From the NCBI GenBank assembly GCA_030699355.1, contig JAUYMZ010000407.1, positions 1-38,424 on the forward strand: a DNA stretch of 38,424 nucleotides. The letters are read 5' to 3'. Source of the stretch: Bacteroidota bacterium. GTDB taxonomy: Bacteria; Bacteroidota; Bacteroidia; UKL13-3. The first letter of the stretch is position 1. Every line of letters begins with the position of its first letter. The translations under genes and the position numbers were made by a program. This document shows, piece after piece, positions 8,509-16,355 of this stretch. Below the pieces are notes generated by a model. It was not told the origin of the DNA. It did no database searches and worked only from the letters and a program-made list of their open reading frames with translations.

Positions 8509-8928
8509 ATGAAATTAAATTGGGGTGGCAAATTGTTCATTTTTGCACTTATGTTTATGATTTTTGTAGTAAGCATGGTGGTGGTAATCTCTAAACAAGA
8601 TATGCCTTTGGTAGAACAAGATTATTATGAGCGTGGGCAGAATTATCAAAAGGAAATAGATAACAATGCCAATATGGATACCACTGTTCAAATGAATGTT
8701 GTTGGAAATACACTGGAAGTTTATGCTTCAGCATCTATACCTAATGCTAAGATTAAATTTTATCGTCCGTCTAATTCAGAGCTAGATAAAAACTTTTCAA
8801 CTCAATTAATGGGGGGTAAAAAAGAAGTATACGATTTATCGAACCTAGATAAAGGAAAATGGGTGCTCTCTGTTGTTTGGATGCGGGCAGACAAGGAATA
8901 TAAATTAACGCGCGACTTCGAACGTTAA
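8509..8928 (+). CDS. ccoH: FixH/CcoH family cbb3 assembly protein
   Basis: A 139-residue single-pass membrane protein: an N-terminal helix at about 9-27 (LFIFALMFMIFVVSMVVVIS), then VEQDYYERGQNYQKEID, the conserved Y-E-x-G-x-x-Y-x-x-x-I signature of FixH, and a small beta-rich extracytoplasmic domain. It acts with CcoI and CcoG in maturation of cbb3 oxidase. It follows ccoG by 5 bases and its stop overlaps the start of the next gene (TAATG), so the three genes form one translational unit. Confidence 0.9.
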   Translation: MKLNWGGKLFIFALMFMIFVVSMVVVISKQDMPLVEQDYYERGQNYQKEIDNNANMDTTVQMNVVGNTLEVYASASIPNAKIKFYRPSNSELDKNFSTQLMGGKKEVYDLSNLDKGKWVLSVVWMRADKEYKLTRDFER

Positions 8929-9617
8929 TGTTATTTCTTACCGCATTTTTAACAGGCTTGTTTGGGAGCTTTCATTGTGCCGGTATGTGCGGCCCAATTG
9001 CCTTTGCTTTGCCTGGCAGTAAAGACCAAGGCTTCCTGTTTTACCTGGGCCGACTATTATACAATTTTGGTCGTATTCAAAGTTATGCCCTGTTAGGTTT
9101 AGTTTCTGGAGCTTTTGGCTTAGGCGTTAAATTGGCTGGGGTGCAGCAAGGTTTAAGTATAAGCATTGGTGTGCTTATTATACTCTCTGTTGGGTATTCG
9201 TATGGGATTAAAAAGGGGAGGGGATTTACTTTATTTTCTCTTTTATCCGGTAAATTCATTCAAAAATTGTTTCAAACCAAAAGTGTTTTTGCGCCTTATT
9301 TCATTGGTGTTTTAAACGGCTTTTTGCCATGTGGTTTTGTGTACATAGCCATTTTGGGTGCCACGGTTACCCAAAATGTTTGGGATGGCGCTTTATTTAT
9401 GGCTTGTTTTGGTTTAGGAACTTTGCCCATGATGTACGGAGTTTCTGTTATTGGCCAATTTTTAAGTCAGAAAATGCGCAGTAGTTTGGTCAAATTAAGT
9501 CCAGTTTTTGCCATTCTTATTGCTTTGTTATTTATCCTCCGCGGATTAAATTTAGGAATCCCTTATGTAAGTCCCAAATTGGTTCAGCCCAATGCCAACA
9601 TAGAAAACTGCGAATAA
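8928..9617 (+). CDS. Sulfite exporter TauE/SafE-type (UreH/DsbD_2-like) membrane protein of the cco operon
   Basis: A 229-residue protein with about six transmembrane helices. It opens with SFHCAGMCGPIAFALP and has a repeat-like second half with NGFLPCGFVYIAILGA; these paired Cys-containing motifs mark the UreH/DsbD_2-like branch of TauE/SafE proteins often found at the end of Bacteroidota cco operons. Suggested roles are transport of copper or thiol redox across the membrane for oxidase assembly; the substrate is not evident from sequence. The start codon overlaps the ccoH stop. It is the last gene of the cbb3 block, followed by a 92-bp gap without a clear terminator. Confidence 0.82.
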   Translation: MLFLTAFLTGLFGSFHCAGMCGPIAFALPGSKDQGFLFYLGRLLYNFGRIQSYALLGLVSGAFGLGVKLAGVQQGLSISIGVLIILSVGYSYGIKKGRGFTLFSLLSGKFIQKLFQTKSVFAPYFIGVLNGFLPCGFVYIAILGATVTQNVWDGALFMACFGLGTLPMMYGVSVIGQFLSQKMRSSLVKLSPVFAILIALLFILRGLNLGIPYVSPKLVQPNANIENCE

Positions 9618-9709
9618 TATTACCTGTATTTGGTTTACATACAGAACTTCTATTACTTTACGCGCTCAAATGATGGATTTTGTGGCTTTAAATACTAATT
9701 TATTTTTAC

Positions 9710-10828
9710 ATGTTACGCCTGCTTATTGATGATGAAATCTTTATTTATCAGAGATTTGGCGGGGTTTCGCGTATTTTTTCTGAGCTCCTCAAACGCCTAC
9801 CCAATGAAAAGGATATTGAATTAAACTTTGCTTCAACCTATTCAGAAAATGAATATTTAAATGAACTCAAACGCACCCAATATCCGCCTTTTTTAAAGAA
9901 TTTTTCCTTCCCTTTAAAAGGAAAAATAATGCGGGCTTTGCTTAAATTTATCAATCACCAACATGTTGTAAAGCAATTGGGTTCAGGGAAAATAGATGTT
10001 TTTCACCCCAGTTTTTACGAAGATTATTATGTAAACGTGCTTCAAAATTCGCCTACCAAATTGGTGTTTACAGTGCACGATTTAATCCATGAAAAGTTTC
10101 CATCTAACGGTTCAGACAAAAGAATGGCGCAAAAAAAAGCAGCCAATATTGCTTGTGCCCAAAGAATTATTGTGGTTTCTGAGCATACTAAAAAAGATTT
10201 ATTGGAGCAGTATCCAAATGTTAATCCAGCTATTATTAGTGTAATTTATTTGGCTCATTCGCTTCCGGTTTTGTCTGAACCAATTGAAGATTTGCCCAAA
10301 AAATACATCTTATTTGTTGGAGAAAGAGCGGGCTATAAAAATTTTAAGCAGCTTTTGGAAGCCTTTGCCGAAGTAAGTATTTCACATCCCGATTTACATT
10401 TATTTTGCGCAGGCAGTCGCCCCTTTTCGGCCGCCGAAAAAGCCTTTTTAGCAGAGGCACAATTAGAACAAAAAGTAAAACAGCAGCCGCTGAGTGAAAA
10501 GCAATTAAAATATGCCTACGAAAATGCCTTGTTATTTGTATTTCCATCTTTATACGAAGGATTTGGAATACCCGTTTTGGAGGCATTTGCCACAAAAACG
10601 CCTGTTTTAATTAGCAATCGCTCTAGTTTACCAGAAGTAGCACAAGGTGCTGCCCAGCTTTTTAACCCAGATGAGCCCGGCGATTTAAGCAAACAATTAA
10701 AATCCTTATTAAATGATGTTAATTTGCGCCAACATTTGATAGCGTTGGGAAGTAATAGGGTGAAAGATTTTAGCTGGGAAAAACATTATGCCAAAACCTT
10801 AGAAGTATACCACTCTTTAAGCTTATAA
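9710..10828 (+). CDS. Glycosyltransferase family 1/4 (GT-B fold)
   Basis: A 372-residue glycosyltransferase without signal peptide or membrane helix. The N-terminal domain opens with LIDDEIFIYQRFGGVSRIFSEL, containing the glycine loop that faces the acceptor, followed by VHDLIHEKFP. The C-terminal nucleotide-sugar domain starts near YILFVGERAGYKNF and contains the GT4 E-x7-E motif in YEGFGIPVLEAFA. It transfers a sugar from a nucleotide donor to an unknown acceptor, perhaps lipopolysaccharide or another surface glycan. No other glycan genes are adjacent, so the acceptor cannot be guessed. The next gene begins 2 bases later. Confidence 0.88.
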   Translation: MLRLLIDDEIFIYQRFGGVSRIFSELLKRLPNEKDIELNFASTYSENEYLNELKRTQYPPFLKNFSFPLKGKIMRALLKFINHQHVVKQLGSGKIDVFHPSFYEDYYVNVLQNSPTKLVFTVHDLIHEKFPSNGSDKRMAQKKAANIACAQRIIVVSEHTKKDLLEQYPNVNPAIISVIYLAHSLPVLSEPIEDLPKKYILFVGERAGYKNFKQLLEAFAEVSISHPDLHLFCAGSRPFSAAEKAFLAEAQLEQKVKQQPLSEKQLKYAYENALLFVFPSLYEGFGIPVLEAFATKTPVLISNRSSLPEVAQGAAQLFNPDEPGDLSKQLKSLLNDVNLRQHLIALGSNRVKDFSWEKHYAKTLEVYHSLSL

Positions 10829-10830
10829 AA

Positions 10831-11409
10831 TTGAAGGTTTTACTCATAGATAACTACGATTCGTTTACGCATATCTTGCGTGATTATATTGTGCAAACAG
10901 GCGCCAACTGCGATTTGTATAGAAACGATGAGCGTATTTTATTGTCGTTACTGCCAGAAAATTATGATGCTTTGGTAATTAGTCCGGGACCAGAAACCCC
11001 GGTAAAAGCGGGATTGTTAATGCAAGTTTTGCCTACTTGGTTAGAAGCCCTTCCCGTGTTGGGTGTTTGTTTGGGGCATCAAGCCATTGGGGAATACTAT
11101 GGTGCAAAATTGGTTCAGGCCAAACGACCAAGGCATGGAAAAGTAGATGAAATGAACCATTTGGGTGGTTTATTGTTTAAAGGAGTACCTAAAATATTTA
11201 AGGCTACCCGTTACCACTCGCTTATTTTGCAGCATTTGCCCGATTCTTTGATAGGTAATTGTTGGAGTAAGGATGAGTTGATGGCTTTGGAGCATAAAAC
11301 CCTGCCAATTTATGGATTGCAGTTTCATCCAGAGAGCTGCGAAACAGAATTTGGCTTGACCATGATAAAAAACTTTTTAGATTTGGTGAAAAAAGATAGA
11401 CGATTCTAA
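10831..11409 (+). CDS. pabA: Aminodeoxychorismate/anthranilate synthase glutaminase subunit (PabA/TrpG)
   Basis: A 192-residue class I glutamine amidotransferase. It begins with VLLIDNYDSFTHIL, has the oxyanion segment VISPGPETP, the nucleophile Cys80 in GVCLGHQAIGEYYG, and His166/Glu168 in LQFHPESCETEFG. It releases ammonia from glutamine for a chorismate-using partner. No trpE or pabB partner is adjacent, so folate (PabA) and tryptophan (TrpG) roles cannot be separated; the isolated position slightly favours PabA. The start is a TTG 2 bases after the glycosyltransferase stop, which gives the conserved N-terminus MKVLLIDNYDSF. Confidence 0.88.
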   Translation: MKVLLIDNYDSFTHILRDYIVQTGANCDLYRNDERILLSLLPENYDALVISPGPETPVKAGLLMQVLPTWLEALPVLGVCLGHQAIGEYYGAKLVQAKRPRHGKVDEMNHLGGLLFKGVPKIFKATRYHSLILQHLPDSLIGNCWSKDELMALEHKTLPIYGLQFHPESCETEFGLTMIKNFLDLVKKDRRF

Positions 11410-11417
11410 GATTTGTT

Positions 11418-11425
11418 TATATTTG
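11418..11425 (+). promoter_or_regulatory. Putative -7 promoter element (TATATTTG)
   Basis: TATATTTG fits TAnnTTTG and lies 19 bp before the ATG of the alpha/beta hydrolase gene. No TTTG is seen 19 bp further upstream, so this is motif evidence only. Confidence 0.3.
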
Positions 11426-11444
11426 ATTAAGAATAATAATTTGA

Positions 11445-12212
11445 ATGGAATACAATATTCGCAAAGAAGGTAAATTCAATTACATTGATGAAGGTGAAGG
11501 AGAGGTTCTTGTTTTGTTGCATGGACTCTTTGGCGCCTTGAGTAATTGGAAGGATGTTTTAAATCATTTTAGCAAAAATCACCGGGTGGTTATTCCCTTG
11601 ATGCCCATTTTTGAAATGAACATTTTAAAATTAAGCGTGGAAGGCTTGGCCAACTTTATTCATGACTTTATTGAGTTTAAAGGTTTTACTAAAGTTCATT
11701 TGTTGGGAAATTCTTTGGGCGGGCATGTAGCTTTGGTGTATATAAAAAAGCACCCAGAAAATGTGCAAACGCTTTTACTAACTGGAAGTTCGGGCTTATA
11801 CGAAAATGCTTTTGGGGCATCGTATCCCCGCAAAGGCGATAAGCAATATTTAAGAGACCGAATAAGTTTAACCTTTTACGACCCTTCTACCACTACCGAT
11901 GAATTGGTGGAAGAGGTGTATGGCATTATACAAGATAAGGGTAAGTTATTGCGCATTTTAACCATGGCAAAATCTGCTATTAGACATAATATGCGGAAAG
12001 ATTTGCCCAATTATCAGATGCCTGTTTGTTTAATTTGGGGTAAACAAGATACAGTAACACCGCCAGAAGTTTGCGAAGAATTTCACAGTTTGTTTCCAAA
12101 TTCTGAAATGCATTTTATAGATAAATGCGGCCATGCACCCATGATGGAACACCCGCAAGAATTTAATATGCTAGCCGATCAATTTTATAAAAAACATATT
12201 CCCATTCAATAA
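11445..12212 (+). CDS. Alpha/beta-fold hydrolase
   Basis: A 255-residue hydrolase. The oxyanion loop is LLHGLFGALSNW; the nucleophile elbow GNSLGG has Ser90; the acid is likely Asp202 in WGKQDTVTP; the base is His230 in KCGHAPMMEHP. All three catalytic residues are in the expected order and spacing. The substrate is unknown; similar proteins include esterases and C-C bond hydrolases. There is no signal peptide, so it is cytoplasmic. The following CBS gene starts on the base right after its stop, which implies co-expression with it and nadK. Confidence 0.85.
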   Translation: MEYNIRKEGKFNYIDEGEGEVLVLLHGLFGALSNWKDVLNHFSKNHRVVIPLMPIFEMNILKLSVEGLANFIHDFIEFKGFTKVHLLGNSLGGHVALVYIKKHPENVQTLLLTGSSGLYENAFGASYPRKGDKQYLRDRISLTFYDPSTTTDELVEEVYGIIQDKGKLLRILTMAKSAIRHNMRKDLPNYQMPVCLIWGKQDTVTPPEVCEEFHSLFPNSEMHFIDKCGHAPMMEHPQEFNMLADQFYKKHIPIQ

Positions 12213-12875
12213 ATGTTTGCCAATCAATTTATTTCAAATGAAATCTTCCCTTTAAAGAAGTCGGATTCTGTGGCTTCTGCCGAGGTGTTTATGCAAGATT
12301 GTATGGTAAAAGAGCTGCCCATTGTAGAAAGTGGAAAGATTTTGGGCATGGTTAACGAATCTATTCTTCAAAATACAGAACAAACACGAGTGGAAGATTG
12401 CATGAACTTGCAAATAGATACTTACACCATTCACGAGTTTGCGCATTACTTTGAATTGTGGCAACGCTTTGAGTTAACAAAATTCGATAGTTTGGCCTTA
12501 ATTAATTCGGAACAGCAATTTAAAGGAATTGTTGCAGCAAAAGATATTTTAAAGCATTCTTATGGCAAATTGGCTTTGGCACAAGAAGGCTCTTTTTTGA
12601 TTATTGAAGTTTCGGCTATACAATATTCCTTAGCAGAAATTGCCCGAATTTGCGAAAGCAACGATGCCAAAATTTTACACCTCATGGTTGAACCAAAAGG
12701 AAACGACAACAATGCCCTGCATGTTTCTATTAAATTAAATAAACTCTATCTCAACCATGTTATGGCTAGTTTAGATAGATTTGGTTACCATGTAATTCAC
12801 ACCAATTCGCCGCTCGATCCCAACCATAGCTTGGATGATAGGTACAATTGGCTACTCAAATATTTGAATACATAA
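12213..12875 (+). CDS. CBS domain-containing protein with C-terminal ACT-like domain
   Basis: A 220-residue cytoplasmic protein. Residues of about 10-125 form a CBS pair (FPLKKSDSVASAEVFMQ, KELPIVESGKILGMVNE, then KFDSLALINSEQQFKGIVAA), a module that usually binds adenine nucleotides. The C-terminal 75 residues (SFLIIEVSAIQYSLAEIARI and following) resemble an ACT ligand-binding fold. It starts immediately after the hydrolase stop and ends 3 bases before nadK. This CBS-nadK pairing is a recurrent Bacteroidota arrangement, so a nucleotide-sensing role linked to NAD kinase is plausible but unproven. Confidence 0.8.
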   Translation: MFANQFISNEIFPLKKSDSVASAEVFMQDCMVKELPIVESGKILGMVNESILQNTEQTRVEDCMNLQIDTYTIHEFAHYFELWQRFELTKFDSLALINSEQQFKGIVAAKDILKHSYGKLALAQEGSFLIIEVSAIQYSLAEIARICESNDAKILHLMVEPKGNDNNALHVSIKLNKLYLNHVMASLDRFGYHVIHTNSPLDPNHSLDDRYNWLLKYLNT

Positions 12876-12878
12876 AAG

Positions 12879-13772
12879 ATGCAATTAGCCATTTTTGGAA
12901 AATATTTTAAGGAAGAAAAATTTGAAGAGATTCAGCAATTTTTTGATGTGCTGGTGCAACAAAATATTCCTTTTACTATTTATAGAAAGTACTACGAAGA
13001 CTGCCTAAGAAATGGCTTACACCTGCCTTTAAATCTAAAGGTTTTTAACGATTACGATGATTTTAACGCGGCTGAAACCGATTTTTTTATCAGCATAGGC
13101 GGCGATGGAACTATTTTAAATAGCCTCGAAATTATTCGGCAACATGCCGTTCCGGTGGTGGGCATAAATACAGGCAGATTGGGTTTTTTAGCAGGTGTTG
13201 CCGCTTCGGATGCCCACTTATTAGTAGCGCAATTAGACCACGGCGCTTTTACCATAGACAAAAGAACTTTGCTAGAATTAAGTTCTAATAAAAATATGTT
13301 TGGCGGCGTAAAGTATGCCCTAAACGATTTTGTGGTGCATAAAAAAGACAGCTCTAGCATGATTACCATTCACACCTATATTAATGGCGAATTTTTAAAT
13401 TCGTATTGGAGTGATGGTTTAATAATCTCTACCCCAACAGGTTCTACCGGATATAATTTAAGCTGTGGCGGCCCCATTTTGTATCCATCTTCCCAAAGTT
13501 TTGTAATTACGCCTATTGCCCCACACAATTTAAATGTGCGGCCCATGATTATTTCCGACCAAAATGTAATTTCTTTTGAGGTAGAAGGTAGAAGTTCCAC
13601 TTTTTTGGCCACCCTCGATTCGCGCTCTGAAAGCATTAATACCAGTACCCAAATAGCGGTAAAAAAAGCAGATTTCTGTCTGAACCTAATTAGATTAGAC
13701 GGAGATAATTACCTCAAAACCCTGCGAGAAAAATTGATGTGGGGATTTGATAATAGAAATTTTAGGAACTAA
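12879..13772 (+). CDS. nadK: NAD kinase (NadK)
   Basis: A 297-residue ATP-NAD kinase that makes NADP from NAD. It shows the GGDGT motif (residues 74-78, catalytic Asp76), the NAD-binding stretch VGINTGRLGFL, the STPTGSTGYNLSCGGPILYP motif that closes the active site, and ITPIAPHNLNVRP. Length and motif order match the family. It follows the CBS gene by 3 bases. Its end is followed by an 83-bp gap that contains the promoter of the envelope cluster. Confidence 0.96.
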   Translation: MQLAIFGKYFKEEKFEEIQQFFDVLVQQNIPFTIYRKYYEDCLRNGLHLPLNLKVFNDYDDFNAAETDFFISIGGDGTILNSLEIIRQHAVPVVGINTGRLGFLAGVAASDAHLLVAQLDHGAFTIDKRTLLELSSNKNMFGGVKYALNDFVVHKKDSSSMITIHTYINGEFLNSYWSDGLIISTPTGSTGYNLSCGGPILYPSSQSFVITPIAPHNLNVRPMIISDQNVISFEVEGRSSTFLATLDSRSESINTSTQIAVKKADFCLNLIRLDGDNYLKTLREKLMWGFDNRNFRN

Positions 13773-13819
13773 ATTTTATTGGGTTTTTTTGTATCATTTT
13801 CAGAATACTATGCGTTATT

Positions 13820-13850
13820 CTTGCGGGTTTCCCAAAAATCAGTATTTTTG
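13820..13850 (+). promoter_or_regulatory. Bacteroidota promoter (TTG-N19-TATTTTTG) of the porG-bam cluster
   Basis: CTTG at 13820-13823 (three of four bases of the -33 consensus TTTG), a spacer of exactly 19 bp, and TATTTTTG at 13843-13850, a full match to the -7 consensus TAnnTTTG. The ATG of the downstream gene is at 13856, only 5 bases after the -7 box, so transcription should begin at or within a few bases of the start codon. Confidence 0.65.
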
Positions 13851-13855
13851 CTTTT

Positions 13856-14785
13856 ATGGATAGTTTGAAAAGAAAATTATTATTCGTTTTTACGCTCATT
13901 AGTAGCCTGATAGTTAGCGCACAACAAGTTGAAGTTGGACTTATGTTGGGTGCGTCCAACTATTTAGGAGATTTGAGTAATGAAACTTTTGTGATGAAAC
14001 AGACCCATTTTTCGGGTTCATTGTTTGGTCGCTACAATTTTTCACCCCGTTTAGCCCTGAAAGGAAACTTCGCTTATGGCAGAGTTTCTGGCGACGACAA
14101 AAACTTTGTTTCTGAGAAAAGAGATTACGTTTTGAACCAAAATTTGGTGAAGGATTTTGAGTTTAACAAATATAGAAACTTAAATTTCGTTTCTGATATT
14201 TATGAATTCTCTATGCATGGAGAATTTAACTTATTACCCAACGACCTCAATGCCTATAATTCTAGGCCTTTTGTGCCTTATGTGTTTTTGGGAATAGGCA
14301 TTTTCAACTTTAACCCTAAAACAAGCTACAACAATACTACGGTAGAGTTGCAGCCAGTTGCCACCGAGGGTCAAGGGTCTACTACTTACAACGATTTTAA
14401 AAAGTACAACCTTACCTCAATTTGTATTCCTGTTGGTTTAGGGTTCAGACAAAAAATTGCCGATGACTTCTTTTTAGGAGTGGAGGCAGGTGTTAGGTTT
14501 ACCAGCACTAATTATTTAGATGATGTAGGTGGGGTATATGGAAGTCGCTCTGTAATTAGCGGCGCAACCGGCAGAACAGGCTTACATTTATCTGACCGTT
14601 CTTGGGAGTTAGCTCCAAGTTCCGACCCTATTAATAATCCCAATCCGCTTTCGGAAGCCTATGTTTTTAATGAAGGCGACAAACGAAGCATGAAAGAAAC
14701 CTTTAAGAACGATATGTATTTTATGGTTGGTATTACCTTATCATACACCCTTCGCTTTAGGGGACAGGGTTGCCCTCAATTTTAG
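13856..14785 (+). CDS. porG: DUF6089 family outer membrane beta-barrel protein (PorG-like), copy 1
   Basis: A 309-residue protein with a signal peptide (MDSLKRKLLFVFTLISSLIVSAQQ) and a beta-barrel pattern opening VEVGLMLGASNYLGDLS, typical of DUF6089. It ends in aromatic-rich strands (YMVGITLSYTLRFRGQG). PorG is an outer-membrane barrel of the type IX secretion machinery and its gene commonly lies just before uppS and bamA, as here. A second DUF6089 gene follows 5 bases after the stop, so either copy could be the true PorG. An upstream promoter gives an almost leaderless mRNA. The T9SS link is from family and context; a T9SS cargo protein at 36040-37305 is consistent. Confidence 0.75.
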   Translation: MDSLKRKLLFVFTLISSLIVSAQQVEVGLMLGASNYLGDLSNETFVMKQTHFSGSLFGRYNFSPRLALKGNFAYGRVSGDDKNFVSEKRDYVLNQNLVKDFEFNKYRNLNFVSDIYEFSMHGEFNLLPNDLNAYNSRPFVPYVFLGIGIFNFNPKTSYNNTTVELQPVATEGQGSTTYNDFKKYNLTSICIPVGLGFRQKIADDFFLGVEAGVRFTSTNYLDDVGGVYGSRSVISGATGRTGLHLSDRSWELAPSSDPINNPNPLSEAYVFNEGDKRSMKETFKNDMYFMVGITLSYTLRFRGQGCPQF

Positions 14786-14790
14786 TTAGA

Positions 14791-15582
14791 ATGAAAAACG
14801 GGCTTCTATTATTATTATTCCTTTGTTTCAATTTGCTGAGCCAAGCCCAAAAAACTGAGTTGGGTATTCAGTTGGGTGCAGGCACCTATTACGGTGATTT
14901 AGCGCCCAGTGTAAGTTTTAACGAAACACACCCAGCGGGAGGAATATTTATTAGAAGAAATTTGAATAATACTTGGGCTTTCAAAACAGAATTAAATAGG
15001 TATACGGTTTCTGGAAACGACAATAATTTTGCCTACAATGCGGCCAGAAACTTGAGTTTTCAAAGTCATATCAATGAGGCAGCCATGCTTATTGAGTTTA
15101 ATTACCTAAAATATGGTCCGTATGTATTAGATAAGAAATATACATCTTATGTTTACGTAGGTGTAGCAGGGTTTCAATACAATCCGCAAGCCCAATTGCG
15201 CGGGGTTTGGTACGATTTAAGCGATTATAGAACCGAGGGAGTTTCGTATAGTAAATTGGCCATGGCCATTCCTTTTGGCATTGGTTTTAAATACATGGCA
15301 AGCAAAAAATTTGCCTTTGAATGTCAAGTTGGATTTAGAAGAACATTTACCGATTATTTAGACGATGTGAGTACTGTTTACCCAGATGTGGTAGCCAGGT
15401 TTGAACAAAGTGGATTAATTGGTGCCACATTAACCGATAGGTCCATAGAAAAAGAAGGAATACCAAGTTATAAATTGGGGTATAAAAGGGGCGACCCCAA
15501 CACGAAAGATTGGTATATGAGTTTTACCATTGGTTGTGCCATGCGACTCAATACCAGATCTAAATGTGCAAGATTTTTTTAA
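14791..15582 (+). CDS. DUF6089 family outer membrane beta-barrel protein (PorG-like), copy 2
   Basis: A 263-residue paralogue of the preceding protein: signal peptide MKNGLLLLLFLCFNLLSQAQ, then TELGIQLGAGTYYGDLAPS aligned with VEVGLMLGASNYLGDLS in copy 1, shared middle segments (PFGIGFKYMASKKFAFECQVG against PVGLGFRQKIADDFFLGVEAG) and a common block FTDYLDDVSTVY against FTSTNYLDDVGGVY. The ATG at 14791, 5 bases after the first gene, was chosen over a TTG at 14770 inside that gene because it begins the signal peptide. It is a tandem duplicate in the same operon as uppS and bamA. Confidence 0.75.
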   Translation: MKNGLLLLLFLCFNLLSQAQKTELGIQLGAGTYYGDLAPSVSFNETHPAGGIFIRRNLNNTWAFKTELNRYTVSGNDNNFAYNAARNLSFQSHINEAAMLIEFNYLKYGPYVLDKKYTSYVYVGVAGFQYNPQAQLRGVWYDLSDYRTEGVSYSKLAMAIPFGIGFKYMASKKFAFECQVGFRRTFTDYLDDVSTVYPDVVARFEQSGLIGATLTDRSIEKEGIPSYKLGYKRGDPNTKDWYMSFTIGCAMRLNTRSKCARFF

Positions 15583-15610
15583 TAGTGAGCTGGCTAGCGA
15601 AGAGAATAAC

Positions 15611-16354
15611 ATGAGTTTGAAAGATAAGTTAATAGCAGATAAAATGCCCCAACACATTGCCATTATTATGGATGGTAATGGAAGATGGGCAAAAGGTAAG
15701 GGGAAGTTTAGAATCTTTGGACATCAAAATGGTGTTTCAACCGTAAAAACGATTACGGAAGCTTGTGCAGAAATTGGGGTGAAGTACTTAACTTTATATG
15801 CTTTTTCAACAGAAAATTGGAGCAGGCCAGCTATTGAAGTGCGCGCTTTGATGGAATTATTGGTAGATACCATGCGCAAAGAATTGCCTACGCTAATGAA
15901 AAACGGTATTCGTTTATCGTTTATAGGAAACCAAAGTGATTTACCTGAAAAATGCCAAAAGCAAATTCAAGTAACCATGGAAGAAACCAAAGATAATAGC
16001 CGCATGAACCTAGTTTTGGCACTGAGCTATAGCGCGAAATGGGATTTGGTTCAGGCCGTAAAAAATATTAGCTTAGATACCTTAGCAGGCAAAATTGATG
16101 CTGCCGATATCAACGATAAATTAATAGACAAATACCTCTCTACCCATTGGATGCCACACCCAGAATTGTTAATAAGAACCAGCGGCGAAAAAAGAATTAG
16201 TAACTTTTTGCTATGGGAAATCGCTTATAGTGAGCTGTACTTTACAGAAAAATTATGGCCCGATTTTACAAAAGAGGATTTATATGATGCGATTTATGAT
16301 TTTCAAAACAGAGAAAGACGATTCGGTAAAACGAGTGAGCAATTAAGTAGTTAA
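15611..16354 (+). CDS. uppS: Isoprenyl transferase / undecaprenyl diphosphate synthase (UppS)
   Basis: A 247-residue cis-prenyltransferase that makes the C55 lipid carrier for cell wall synthesis. It shows HIAIIMDGNGRWAKGKG with catalytic Asp21, the GHQNG substrate loop, LTLYAFSTENWSRP, and the C-terminal signature LLIRTSGEKRISNFLLW. The open frame continues upstream to 15530, but that region overlaps the barrel gene in another frame; the ATG at 15611 gives the normal N-terminus MSLKDKLIADKMPQHIA. bamA starts 1 base after its stop. Confidence 0.95.
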   Translation: MSLKDKLIADKMPQHIAIIMDGNGRWAKGKGKFRIFGHQNGVSTVKTITEACAEIGVKYLTLYAFSTENWSRPAIEVRALMELLVDTMRKELPTLMKNGIRLSFIGNQSDLPEKCQKQIQVTMEETKDNSRMNLVLALSYSAKWDLVQAVKNISLDTLAGKIDAADINDKLIDKYLSTHWMPHPELLIRTSGEKRISNFLLWEIAYSELYFTEKLWPDFTKEDLYDAIYDFQNRERRFGKTSEQLSS

Positions 16355-16355
16355 T

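Noticed and set aside
15530-15610. N-terminal extension of UppS
   Set aside because: It overlaps the second PorG-like gene in another frame and adds residues absent from the family.
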